Below, in pieces: positions 1-7,922 of a stretch of 64,000 bases of DNA; position 1 is the stretch's first letter, and every line of letters begins with the position of its first letter. Origin of the DNA: Agitococcus lubricus. GTDB taxonomy: Bacteria > Pseudomonadota > Gammaproteobacteria > Pseudomonadales > Moraxellaceae. The DNA lies in contig NZ_QAON01000012.1 of the NCBI RefSeq assembly GCF_003051055.1, positions 1-64,000 of the forward strand, written 5' to 3'. A program made the position numbers and the translations under genes. Below the pieces are notes generated by a model. That model worked only from the letters and a program-made list of their open reading frames with translations, was not told where the DNA came from and did no database searches.

Positions 1-221
1 CCCCCAAGAAAGCCACCTAATAACGCTCCTGCAAAACCACCGACCACCGAACCGACAGGGCCAACCACTGCACCAATAGATGCTCCAACTCTTGCTCCGT
101 TAAATGAAGCAGATGCGCCACTAGCTGCTCCTGCAACCGTACCAACAGCACTGCCAGTCTTTTTAGCCTTATTTAAAGTATCGACCTGATACGACAAACA
201 ATATGGACAACGCATAGTCAT
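1..221 (-). CDS. Partial small protein with CxxC knuckle and glycine-zipper segment
   Basis: An open frame runs off the left edge of the window; only the first 73 codons are present. The start is ATG at 221 (or ATG at 215), preceded by an AGGA-type ribosome site. The N-terminus has a CPYC pair (a half zinc ribbon), then a Lys-rich stretch, then a long Gly/Ala/Val segment with G-x3-G spacing (glycine zipper), which suggests membrane insertion or oligomerisation. It lies beside the integrase and is probably cargo of the integrated element. I do not recognise a named family, and the C-terminus is unseen. Confidence 0.6.
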   Translation of the reverse strand, partial: MTMRCPYCLSYQVDTLNKAKKTGSAVGTVAGAASGASASFNGARVGASIGAVVGPVGSVVGGFAGALLGGFLG

Positions 222-361
222 GATGATGAATCCTATAAAAGCATAAAGCCCCATACCACCGACGTGATATGAGGCTGTATAAGGTTTGGAAGAAATGAGT
301 GTGATGTACTCAGGTGAGTAATATATATTTGAATTTTTTTGGGATAAGGGTTAAGACTTTG

Positions 362-1546
362 TTATACAGTTAACTCACAATAATCAGACCAAGCCTGCAT
401 TAACTTAGAACGTTTGACTAATAAATCACCGCGTTGATAAGCGGCTTCTGCTTTGTCTTTAAGCTGATGAGCTAAAGCATGTTCAATAACTTCTCTAGGA
501 AAGGAGGTTGTTTCAGCTGCCCAATCTTTAAAAGTTGATCTAAATCCATGAACGGTAATGTCTTTATGTTCCATCCGACGCAGCACGGCCAGCAAAGTAA
601 CATCTGATAATTTATCACCTTTGACGGAAGGAAAAATATAATTTGAGTTTTCAAATTTTGGAATTGAATTTAAAAGATCACAAACTTGGCTAGATAGCGG
701 AACACGATGTTCTTTACCAGCTTTCATTCTATTTGCAGGGATAGTCCAGATTTTAGATTCTAAATCTATTTCAGACCATTCAGCACCTCTTACTTCACCA
801 GAGCGCGCTGCTGTTAGAATAGTGAAGTGTAATGCTAAAGATGAAATACCTTTGCGTTGACGTAATGCAGCCATAAATTTTGCCATATCACGATAAGGTA
901 AGGCAGGGTGATGTTCTGTATTTTGTACTTTGTCAGGTGAGGGAAGTATTACATCTAAATGACCTTTCCAGCGTGCTGGATTGTTACCTTGTCTATAACC
1001 TCTAACAGTTGCCCAATCAAGTATTGCTTCTATACGTCCCCTTAGACGACTTGCCGTTTCATTTTTAGTGTTCCAGATTGGCTCTAAAACTCGTAATACT
1101 AAAGATAAATCAATATCAGAAACAGATAAATTACCAAAAACAGGCATGGCATATTTTTCAATAGTGTTTGTCCATTGGCTAGCATGCTTTGCATTTTTCC
1201 AGCCTGACCGTTGTGTTTCTATGTATTGCATAGCACAGTCTGTAAATGTAATAGATTTAGCAGCAAGTAACATATTTCGACGTACTTGTTCTTCCTTTTG
1301 CTCAATTGGATCAATTCCTTGCGCGATGATTTTACGATACTCATGCGCTTTCGCTCGTGCCTCTGCTAATGTACAGACATCAACGGAGCCTAGACCCATT
1401 GAGCGAGCTTTGCCATTAAGCATAAATCTAAATATCCAACTCTTACCACCGTTCTTGATTTGCAACCATAATCCCCCTCCGTCACCATACATTCCTACTT
1501 GGTTTAATTTAGCCACTGTTGTTGCTGTTAGTTTATTAAGTGCCAT
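362..1546 (-). CDS. Tyrosine recombinase, P4-type integrase (DUF4102 N-terminal domain)
   Basis: Site-specific recombinase of 394 residues, the usual length for P4/prophage integrases. Residues 1-95 match the DUF4102 arm-binding domain (GDGGGLWLQI near 21-30). The core-binding domain follows, then the catalytic domain with Arg248 in TAARSGE, Lys275 in the beta-hairpin, His333 and Arg336 in HGFR, His360 and nucleophile Tyr370. All catalytic residues are present, so the enzyme looks functional. It is transcribed into the element and its 5' side faces the proposed attachment site at 1707-1721, as expected for an element-end integrase. Which element it moves cannot be told because the other end is outside the window. 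Confidence 0.93.
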   Translation of the reverse strand: MALNKLTATTVAKLNQVGMYGDGGGLWLQIKNGGKSWIFRFMLNGKARSMGLGSVDVCTLAEARAKAHEYRKIIAQGIDPIEQKEEQVRRNMLLAAKSITFTDCAMQYIETQRSGWKNAKHASQWTNTIEKYAMPVFGNLSVSDIDLSLVLRVLEPIWNTKNETASRLRGRIEAILDWATVRGYRQGNNPARWKGHLDVILPSPDKVQNTEHHPALPYRDMAKFMAALRQRKGISSLALHFTILTAARSGEVRGAEWSEIDLESKIWTIPANRMKAGKEHRVPLSSQVCDLLNSIPKFENSNYIFPSVKGDKLSDVTLLAVLRRMEHKDITVHGFRSTFKDWAAETTSFPREVIEHALAHQLKDKAEAAYQRGDLLVKRSKLMQAWSDYCELTV

Positions 1547-1706
1547 TTCTTCTACCTACAAAGTTTCTACCTACAAATATACCCACAAATTATTCGTAGA
1601 TTTAAATAAATTGTAACAGACGTTAATGGATTTTTTATGTTTATAATATATTGTTTTTTATAAGATAATTTTTTATTTTGGATGTTTTTGGATGGATTTT
1701 AAGCGG

Positions 1707-1721
1707 ACTCTCTCTCCGCCA
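1707..1721 (+). other. Candidate attachment site: tRNA-Ser 3'-end fragment
   Basis: The 15 bases ACTCTCTCTCCGCCA match what I recall of the 3' acceptor end plus CCA of a gammaproteobacterial tRNA-Ser, but no T-arm or anticodon arm lies upstream, so it is not a tRNA gene. It sits about 160 bases from the integrase start and is followed by an intrinsic terminator, as the downstream copy of a tRNA-targeted integration would be. The intact tRNA would then be at the other end of the element, left of the window. Inference from position and memory of tRNA ends. Confidence 0.5.
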
Positions 1722-1733
1722 GATAAATAAAAA

Positions 1734-1759
1734 GCCCATGAAAAATCATGGGTTTTTTT
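1734..1759 (+). terminator. Intrinsic terminator after the tRNA-Ser fragment
   Basis: Seven-base stem CCCATGA/TCATGGG (1735-1741 and 1746-1752) with an AAAA loop, followed by seven T residues. It directly follows the tRNA-Ser 3'-end fragment, so it was probably the terminator of the original tRNA gene. Confidence 0.8.
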
Positions 1760-1760
1760 A

Positions 1761-2059
1761 TGCCTGATATTTTTATCTATAAGCCTTCGAATAAAAATGG
1801 ATTAAAGGTGTATGGCTTAGTCCTCATGCCGATTCTACTCTAAAACGCATGGCATGCTTTGCCCTTATAGAATTTACGGTTATACTTCTGTCCGCTTGAA
1901 ATGATGTGCAATTAATGAGATTCATTTCGTAAGTAAGTTCGTACAAATTAGGTTTGTATCAACTTACGTAAGATTTTTGACAACTTATTTAAAGTCTTAT
2001 TTCGACTACATGTGTTGATATTGTAGTCACCTAATGTCCTATGCTTTGTGAGGCGTTCT
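1761..2059. other. Gene-free stretch upstream of cytochrome c5
   Basis: About 300 bases between the element boundary and the cytochrome gene. I see no open frame with family similarity and no clear RNA structure. It must contain the promoter of the cytochrome gene, but I could not pick a convincing -35/-10 pair. Confidence 0.4.
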
Positions 2060-2473
2060 GTGAAAAAACTAACTCTGCTTGCTGCAATTATTGGTTTAGG
2101 CTTGTCGGCTAATTTGTCTGCCAAAGAAGACCAATCCTCTATCATTGAGCGTATTAAGCCCTATGGAAGCGTGTGTGTACAAGGTAAAGAATGTGCAGTC
2201 AAAGTGCCTGTGGCAGCAGGTGCGCCAGCACCTGGTGCAGCTCCCCGTTCTGGTGAGCAAATTTATACAGCAGTTTGTGCAGGCTGTCATGGTGCAGGCG
2301 TGATGGGTGCGCCTAAATACGGTACCGCAGACTGGGCACCGCGTAAAGCAAAAGGTAAGGCTACTTTATATGAGCATGCGATAAAAGGTTTTAATTCAAT
2401 GCCTGCTAAAGGGGGTTGTGCCGCTTGTTCAGACGAAGAGATTAAAAACGGTGTTGACTATATGGTTCAATAA
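2060..2473 (+). CDS. Periplasmic cytochrome c5 family protein
   Basis: Small monohaem c-type cytochrome of 137 residues. The GTG at 2060 is chosen because a GAGG ribosome site lies 7 bases before it; an upstream GTG at 2048 would overlap that site. Residues 1-22 form a signal peptide (two Lys, hydrophobic core, ANLSA cleavage region). The haem motif CAGCH covers residues 73-77, the axial Met is in SMPAKGG near 114, and the paired Cys after it (GGCAACS) is the disulfide typical of cytochrome c5. Residues 46-66 are an Ala/Pro-rich linker. It probably shuttles electrons to a terminal oxidase or peroxidase. Confidence 0.9.
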   Translation: MKKLTLLAAIIGLGLSANLSAKEDQSSIIERIKPYGSVCVQGKECAVKVPVAAGAPAPGAAPRSGEQIYTAVCAGCHGAGVMGAPKYGTADWAPRKAKGKATLYEHAIKGFNSMPAKGGCAACSDEEIKNGVDYMVQ

Positions 2474-2495
2474 ACATCGTATATGAATCGAATAT

Positions 2496-2515
2496 GGGAG
2501 AAGCTCGCTTCTCCC
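2496..2515. terminator. Bidirectional hairpin between convergent genes
   Basis: Perfect 8-base stem GGGAGAAG/CTTCTCCC around a CTCG loop, centred between the cytochrome c5 stop and the stop of the convergent ferritin-like gene. The T-tracts on both sides are short, so it may be a weak or Rho-assisted terminator. Confidence 0.6.
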
Positions 2516-2524
2516 AACCTTAGT

Positions 2525-3637
2525 TCATGCTGCCTTTTGTGGCTGTGGGTCGTTATATAATGGTTCACTTAAACTGACCCAATCAATCTCACCGTCACTG
2601 ACTAAATTTTCATATTCTAAAATACCGAGTGCTTCAAACTTAGGTCTGACGGTCTCAGTCAACAAACCAATACGCCCTAAATTAGGAATGATGCGGGTAA
2701 ACAAAAACTTATTAAAGTATTGCATCACACTAGAGTCTAGCATGTGCCGACGACCTGCCTCTACATCCCAACCAAATTCTGCAAATACTTCGCTGGCAAT
2801 TAGACGCTCACGCATGACTACACAGGCTTCATAAGCAAATTGAGCACGTTCTTCAATTTCTTCTTGAGAAAGATGTTTAACAATATACTCTAAGTAGTTG
2901 ACTCCAAAGGTCACATGCCGTGCCTCATCACGCGTCACTAGATAAATAATTTCTTTGAGTAACGGGTCAAGACAGGTCATACGCATGGTATTAAATGCGG
3001 CTAATGCTAATCCCTCAATGACAATTTGCATGCCGATAAATTTTAAGTCCCAGCGGGAGTCTGCTAAAATTTTGTCGAGTAACAGTTTAAGATGCGGTGT
3101 GATGCTATACATCATCTGTAGTTTTTCTTGTAAATAACGGTTAAACGTCTCTACATGTCGTGCTTCATCAAAGGTTTGTGAAGATGCATAGAGTTTGGCA
3201 TCAAAGGTTGGTGCACAGGAAACGAGTTGTGAGGCAACTAATAACGCCCCTTGTTCTCCATGCAAAAACTGCGATAAGGTCCATGCTTGATAGTGCCACG
3301 CAAAACGTAGTTTTTCGGCGTCAGACATGGCTTCAAATGGGGCATAACCGGCAAAAGGATTAAAAGAGGGGTCGGAAGGGTATTGTTCTTGAGAATAGTT
3401 TTGTGACCAATCAAGGTCAAACTCCTGATTCCAGTTTAACTCTTTACCGAGTCGATAAAGTTTGCGAATACGACCATCTACCGAGCTGTAATCCCAGTTA
3501 TAGCTGCCTGTAATAGGGCTATGAAAAATTTCTACAATATCTTGGATGTTATCTTCATTGAGTTTGCTGGCAATGTCATCGGCATCTGGAAAATAACGAA
3601 TGCTGTCTGGCGTTTTGGCGGTGACGATAATGGACAT
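2525..3637 (-). CDS. Ferritin-like di-iron carboxylate protein
   Basis: A 370-residue protein with the ligand pattern of the ferritin-like/ribonucleotide reductase R2 superfamily: Glu128 in HGEQG, Glu158 and His161 in the first DEARH, Glu208 in VIEGLA, Glu238 and His241 in the second DEARH. All six metal ligands are present in the right order and spacing for a four-helix bundle di-iron site, so it should bind two irons and may act as an oxidase or oxygenase. Substrate unknown; related families include R2-like ligand-binding oxidases and AurF-type N-oxygenases, and I cannot choose. It has no signal peptide and is probably cytoplasmic. It is monocistronic and convergent with cytochrome c5. Confidence 0.85.
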   Translation of the reverse strand: MSIIVTAKTPDSIRYFPDADDIASKLNEDNIQDIVEIFHSPITGSYNWDYSSVDGRIRKLYRLGKELNWNQEFDLDWSQNYSQEQYPSDPSFNPFAGYAPFEAMSDAEKLRFAWHYQAWTLSQFLHGEQGALLVASQLVSCAPTFDAKLYASSQTFDEARHVETFNRYLQEKLQMMYSITPHLKLLLDKILADSRWDLKFIGMQIVIEGLALAAFNTMRMTCLDPLLKEIIYLVTRDEARHVTFGVNYLEYIVKHLSQEEIEERAQFAYEACVVMRERLIASEVFAEFGWDVEAGRRHMLDSSVMQYFNKFLFTRIIPNLGRIGLLTETVRPKFEALGILEYENLVSDGEIDWVSLSEPLYNDPQPQKAA

Positions 3638-3798
3638 AAAAATTCGCTCCTCAACGTAAAGTGCTTAGCACACCAAATAGAATATATTGTGTTCTTAAGC
3701 GTTATTATTATTTGGTACTATAGTGCCATATTGAATGGTATAGACTATGTTTAGACAAAGTGCAAATTTATTTTGTGTTAAACTGAAAAAAACATGAT

Positions 3799-4125
3799 AT
3801 GAGTGAGCGACAGATGCAACGACAACAATTGATTAGCCAACGCTTAACGCAGGCTTTTGCCATTAGTCATTTAGACGTGATTAATGAATCCCATAATCAT
3901 CGCAGTGCCCCCAATGCAGAGACTCATTTTAAGTGTGTGATTGTCAGTACAGATTTTGTTGGCAAACGCGCAGTACAAAGGCATCAGGCGGTTTATGCCT
4001 TATTACAAGATGAGATGGCTAAAGGCTTGCATGCGCTTGCCTTACATACCTATACCCCCGAAGAATGGGCAGCTATTGAGCAAGCACCTGCAAGCCCAGC
4101 GTGCCAGCATAAAAAGGGAGGTTAG
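3799..4125 (+). CDS. BolA family protein
   Basis: 108 residues with the BolA fold: a conserved segment around DVINESHNHR (His-containing loop), THFKCVIVS, and a helical part (RHQAVYALLQDEM). BolA proteins pair with monothiol glutaredoxins and take part in iron-sulfur cluster handling or in stress-linked regulation. The start at 3799 has only a weak ribosome site; ATG at 3814 would remove five residues and is equally possible. The last 20 residues (AIEQAP onward, Cys and Lys rich) extend past the usual domain. It is followed after 2 bases by a sirB2-like gene and is probably cotranscribed with it. Confidence 0.88.
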   Translation: MSERQMQRQQLISQRLTQAFAISHLDVINESHNHRSAPNAETHFKCVIVSTDFVGKRAVQRHQAVYALLQDEMAKGLHALALHTYTPEEWAAIEQAPASPACQHKKGG

Positions 4126-4127
4126 AC

Positions 4128-4505
4128 ATGAATACTTACATGTTAGTAAAACATTTGCATTTGCTGGCGGTTGTCTTGAGTGGTTTATTTTTTATGGTAC
4201 GTAGTGTGTGGGCATTACAACAATCCCCTCAGTTACAAGCCAAATGGGTGCGTATTAGCCCACATATCATTGATACGGTACTGTTATTTTCAGCGATGAC
4301 GCTCTTAGTGTTGTCTAATCAATTTCCAGTGTGGGTACATGTAAAACTGACACTCTTGGTTGTTTATATTGGTTTGGGACTAGTTGCGCTGAAAAAAGCG
4401 AAAACACAAGGCCAGCGTTTAGTCTTTATCGTACTAGCAATGGCGGTATATGGGTTTATTATCAGTGTTGCAGTGACTAAATCCCCCTTAGGTCTGTTGA
4501 GCTAG
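4128..4505 (+). CDS. SirB2 family integral membrane protein
   Basis: 125 residues with four predicted transmembrane helices. The N-terminus (YMLVKHLHLLAVVLSGLFF), the RSVWAL segment and the central PHIIDTVLL match the SirB2 family (first named as an invasion gene regulator in Salmonella; molecular role unclear). His-rich helix 1 and His in PHIID are family features that recall haem-linked membrane proteins such as HemJ/CopD, but this is not established. It starts 2 bases after the BolA stop. Confidence 0.87.
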   Translation: MNTYMLVKHLHLLAVVLSGLFFMVRSVWALQQSPQLQAKWVRISPHIIDTVLLFSAMTLLVLSNQFPVWVHVKLTLLVVYIGLGLVALKKAKTQGQRLVFIVLAMAVYGFIISVAVTKSPLGLLS

Positions 4506-4513
4506 GCTTGTAA

Positions 4514-4542
4514 ACTCCTCCTGTGACACAGGAGGAGTCTTA
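4514..4542. terminator. Strong hairpin between convergent sirB2-like and acyl-CoA reductase genes
   Basis: An 11-base perfect stem (4514-4524 with 4528-4538) and a 3-base loop, 9 bases after the SirB2 stop. The downstream T-tract is short on the plus strand; on the minus strand it is followed by TTTACAAG. Probably a shared terminator. Confidence 0.75.
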
Positions 4543-4546
4543 ATAA

Positions 4547-6523
4547 TTACCAATGTTGTCCTTGTAAGACATTGGCTAAGACAATCGCGGCGGCTGACGG
4601 TTTTTCTTCACGTACCCCTCGTGCTGCCGCAGAGGAAGGGAAGAGCTTAAAGCCTAAACTCAAAATGGCATCGTTAATCTTTGGCCAAATGGCATAAGAT
4701 AGCTCTGCGGTTTGCCCAAGTGGTGTTTTAATCCGTTTAGGTTTGCTGACGATGGCCTTAATAATTAAATTAGCGGCTTGGTCTGGCGTGTAAGTCGGTA
4801 CATAGTCATACATTTTGGTCGGTGCAATCATTGGCGTGCGTACCAAGGGCATATAAATAGCGGTTGTTTCGATATTGTATTGACGCACTTCTGCCGACAA
4901 ACAACGGGTAAATGCATCTAAAGCGGCTTTACTGGCTACATAGGCCGAGAAACGTGGTGCATTGGCCAAACAACCAATTGATGAAATATTGATAATTTGC
5001 CCTTTGCGTGCGGCTTGCATAGAGGGCAATAACCGCATAATTAAACGAATAGCACCAAAGTAATTTAGTTGCATCGTGCGTTCAAAATCGTGAAAACGGT
5101 CAAAAGATTCGACTACGGCACGACGAATGGAGCGGCCTGCATTATTGATTAAGATATCAATATGACCATGTTCTGCGAGCACTTGCTCGGCAAGCTGGTC
5201 AATCGCTTCCATATTTGTAAGGTCACATGGGTAAACAAAGGCGGTACCCCCGATTTTACGAATCATGTCTGCGGTTTGTTCGAGTTTTTCAATACCGCGA
5301 GCGACTAAAAGAACATGTGCGCCAGATTTTGCCAACTTTTTGGCGACAGTCAAACCGATACCACTGGATGCACCTGTAATTAACACGGTTTTCCCTTTGA
5401 CGACTTTGAGTGCTTTAGAGGCCATAAACGCACTACTATCTAAATACCACTCCCAATAGTCCCATAATTTGTCGGCATAGCTTTCTAAGCGAGGGCATTC
5501 AATATCACTGCCTTTGAGTGCATGACGTGCTTGTTTATCGTCAAATTCAAACTTGTTAAAAGCATAGGTTAATGTAGAAACAGGCGCGCCAATCGCCTTA
5601 GAAATAGTATGGGCTAAGTCGCTAACGGCAAATTTATCAAACAGTGCTTTGGCTTTATGAGGAACTTTAATATCAGGTAAGTCAAAACTTTTAGCAAACT
5701 CAGGACCATGAGCCGCTTGTAACATAATTTGCATGAACTCACCCACGGTAGGAGCAGGGTGCTGTACTAAACAAAAAGCACGGCCATCTAGGCCTGTTTT
5801 ATGGGCAATATAGTCAGTCGCATCAGCCACATAATTGACGGGGCATAAAGGCATTTGTCCGCCTGTGATGCCTAACAAAGGTAACCATTTAGGCACATGG
5901 TCACGTAAACGTTGTAACATTTTGAAGAAATAGTATGGGCCATCAATTTTATCCATCACGCCTGTGTTGGAATCACCAACAACCATCCCCGGTCTATAAA
6001 TTCGATAAGGCACTGTAGACTCTTCGCGGACAATTTTTTCGGATATAAATTTACTCCGATAATAAGGATGGCTAAAACGCTGGCCTTCATCAAACATGGA
6101 CTCATTGAAGACGCCTTCCCACTCTGTGCCTGCAACGGCAATTGAGCTCATGTGATGTAAACGCACATCACCGCCCAGTTGATTACAAAAGTTGACAACA
6201 TGACGCGTGCCTTCATTATTGATGGCTTCACCTTCGGCTTCGGACATGTTCATGTCATAAATTGCGGCTAAATGAAACACATGGTCAATGGTGCCTTTAA
6301 GTTTGGCTAAATCGCTATCGCTGACTAACAGAGGTTGAGAAATATCGCCATAAATTGGAATCAGTTGTTGCTCTGTTGCCCCTAACTCATCCATTAAGTC
6401 GAAAAATTTGCCTTGAGAAGACTTTCGGCAGAGTAAATAGATAACGGCGTTGTCACGTTTGAGTAAACGTTCAACCAAAAAACGACCAATAAAACCTGTC
6501 CCACCCGTGACGAAATAGTTCAT
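4547..6523 (-). CDS. Two-domain fatty acyl-CoA reductase (alcohol-forming type)
   Basis: 658 residues, the length and layout of Marinobacter-type fatty acyl-CoA reductases that reduce acyl-CoA through the aldehyde to the fatty alcohol with NADPH. Residues 1-360 are an extended SDR: nucleotide motif TGGTGFIG at 6-13 and active-site Y154-x3-K158. Residues 375-620 are a classical SDR similar to Acr1: TGASSGIG at 383-390, NNAG at 460-463, Ser514/515 and Y528-x3-K532. Both catalytic sets are intact. The product, fatty alcohol, is the substrate for wax ester synthesis, although no WS/DGAT gene lies in the window. Monocistronic, with operator-like palindromes upstream. The alternative is a reductase of other long acyl or aldehyde substrates. 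Confidence 0.9.
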   Translation of the reverse strand: MNYFVTGGTGFIGRFLVERLLKRDNAVIYLLCRKSSQGKFFDLMDELGATEQQLIPIYGDISQPLLVSDSDLAKLKGTIDHVFHLAAIYDMNMSEAEGEAINNEGTRHVVNFCNQLGGDVRLHHMSSIAVAGTEWEGVFNESMFDEGQRFSHPYYRSKFISEKIVREESTVPYRIYRPGMVVGDSNTGVMDKIDGPYYFFKMLQRLRDHVPKWLPLLGITGGQMPLCPVNYVADATDYIAHKTGLDGRAFCLVQHPAPTVGEFMQIMLQAAHGPEFAKSFDLPDIKVPHKAKALFDKFAVSDLAHTISKAIGAPVSTLTYAFNKFEFDDKQARHALKGSDIECPRLESYADKLWDYWEWYLDSSAFMASKALKVVKGKTVLITGASSGIGLTVAKKLAKSGAHVLLVARGIEKLEQTADMIRKIGGTAFVYPCDLTNMEAIDQLAEQVLAEHGHIDILINNAGRSIRRAVVESFDRFHDFERTMQLNYFGAIRLIMRLLPSMQAARKGQIINISSIGCLANAPRFSAYVASKAALDAFTRCLSAEVRQYNIETTAIYMPLVRTPMIAPTKMYDYVPTYTPDQAANLIIKAIVSKPKRIKTPLGQTAELSYAIWPKINDAILSLGFKLFPSSAAARGVREEKPSAAAIVLANVLQGQHW

Positions 6524-6555
6524 TGTCTTAACCCTCAGCTGGTGTGCAAATTAGC

Positions 6556-6576
6556 CTAATGTGATGGCGACATTAG
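6556..6576. promoter_or_regulatory. Inverted repeat in the 5' leader of the acyl-CoA reductase
   Basis: CTAATGT and ACATTAG separated by 7 bases, a perfect interrupted palindrome lying 33-53 bases upstream of the reductase start codon. The size and symmetry fit a dimeric repressor operator or an mRNA hairpin. The regulator is unknown. Confidence 0.4.
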
Positions 6577-6623
6577 ACTGTTTTATAACCACAATTTTTG
6601 TGTGTGATTTGTGTGTTGCAGCG

Positions 6624-6658
6624 ATTATAGAGGACAATGTTGTAGAATAAGTATTCTA
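6624..6658 (-). promoter_or_regulatory. Candidate promoter with overlapping 16-bp palindrome
   Basis: On the minus strand a perfect TATAAT -10 box (6624-6629) faces the acyl-CoA reductase gene. The place where its -35 box should lie is taken up by the palindrome TAGAATA-N2-TATTCTA (6643-6658). An operator over the -35 region fits repression, for instance by a fatty-acid-responsive TetR-type regulator, but no such gene is nearby. Confidence 0.45.
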
Positions 6659-7133
6659 ATCTTTGGTCTTTCCGACGAATAAATGTAAAAAGACGTAACT
6701 ATTTTTAGAGTAAAAAATCTAATTTTTTCTGAGGTTTAGGTGATGAAACAGAAAAATTAAACGTTATCTGCATGTTCATGTAGGATGAGCACAGTTGTGC
6801 TCGTTCAGTGCAACCCAAACTTACCATGTGTAAATATGTTGATTTGGGGCACAGAGTCAAAGCGCATAGGTTAGCGCGTCTTTTCATCCAGTAAATTCAG
6901 CGCTTAGCAAACGCTATATCTAGGGAATGACTGATATCCATTTCAGAAAAAAGGTGAAGTCTAGTGAGGGTATCGTTACAATCGATAGGCGGAGTGATTG
7001 ATGCTTGAGCTGTGTGTACGGATATGTCGCCAATACCGTGATGATAAGCAGGCATCCGTATGAAGTAGATAAAAATTTCATCTGCCAACGAAAATGTAAA
7101 ATTTGTAATTAGCTTAAAATGAGGGGAATTAAC
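6659..7133. other. Gene-free stretch upstream of parA-like gene
   Basis: About 475 bases with no supported gene; short open frames here have no family features. One perfect palindrome, GAGCACA-N2-TGTGCTC, lies at 6787-6802. No tRNA, 6S, tmRNA or RNase P signature was recognised. Confidence 0.4.
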
Positions 7134-7922
7134 GTGCGTCGTGTGGTTTTTAATCAAAAGGGTGGTGTGGGTAAATCCAGTATTACAGTGAATTTAGCCG
7201 CAGTGAGTGCGAGTAAAGGCTTAAAAACCTTAGTGCTAGATTTAGACCCGCAATGTAATGCCAGCCAATATTTATTGGGCGAGGTTGCAGAGTATGCGCC
7301 AGATAAAGCCGAATTGCAGCCAAATATTGGCCAGTTTTTTGCTCAAACCCTCTCCTTAAAAGGGCGAGAAAAACCACTCTCTGAGTACGTGCATCCTACG
7401 GCATTCGAGAATTTACATGTCATTCCATCTAATCCTGAATTAGGTGAAATTGAACATTTATTACAAAGTAAACATAAAATCTATAAATTGTCTGCCGCCT
7501 TAAAAGAAATTAGCCGTCAATATGACAATATTTTTATTGATACGCCGCCTGCATTTAATTTTTATACTTTATCGGCCTTAATTGCGTCTGAGCGTTGTTT
7601 AATTCCGTTTGATTGTGATGCCTTTTCTCGACGTGCCTTATACACCTTGTTGGAAAACGTGGGTGAAACGCGTGCCGACCATAATGCCGATTTAGAAGTA
7701 GAAGGCGTGATTGTAAACCAGTTTCAACCGCGCGCCTCTTTGCCTACGCAGTTGGTATCAGAGTTAAAAGAAGAAGGCTTGCCCATTATGTCCACTTATT
7801 TACCTTCATCGGTGATTATGAAGGAGTCACATCAAAAAAGTTTGCCCTTAGTGTATTTAGCGCCACAACATAAATTGACAGAACAATTTATCGCCTTATT
7901 TGCGGAGTTAAAAGACGACTAA
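7134..7922 (+). CDS. ParA/MinD-family ATPase, solitary
   Basis: 262 residues. GTG at 7134 is preferred because a GAGGGG ribosome site lies 7 bases before it; an ATG at 7119 would place that site inside the gene. The deviant Walker A KGGVGKSS follows RRVVFNQ, switch I is DLDPQCNASQ, and Walker B is NIFIDTPPA. This is the ParA class that positions plasmids, chromosomes or protein cargo on the nucleoid. No parB or parS is in the window, so its cargo is unknown; orphan members of this type occur on Acinetobacter chromosomes. It is convergent with the transglycosylase gene and their stops overlap by 4 bases. Confidence 0.9.
   Translation: MRRVVFNQKGGVGKSSITVNLAAVSASKGLKTLVLDLDPQCNASQYLLGEVAEYAPDKAELQPNIGQFFAQTLSLKGREKPLSEYVHPTAFENLHVIPSNPELGEIEHLLQSKHKIYKLSAALKEISRQYDNIFIDTPPAFNFYTLSALIASERCLIPFDCDAFSRRALYTLLENVGETRADHNADLEVEGVIVNQFQPRASLPTQLVSELKEEGLPIMSTYLPSSVIMKESHQKSLPLVYLAPQHKLTEQFIALFAELKDD

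Noticed and set aside
1068-1616. Plus-strand frame of 182 codons across the integrase
   Set aside because: Antisense to the well-supported integrase; composition is a mirror of the real gene and it has no motif.
1700-1725. Complete tRNA-Ser gene
   Set aside because: Only the acceptor-end bases are present; no T, anticodon or D arm upstream.
6897-7157. Minus-strand frame of 86 codons before parA
   Set aside because: Overlaps the parA start, has no ribosome site and no recognisable features.
7134-7922. Plasmid partition locus (parAB/parS)
   Set aside because: No parB-like gene and no parS-like 16-mer found; neighbours are chromosomal.
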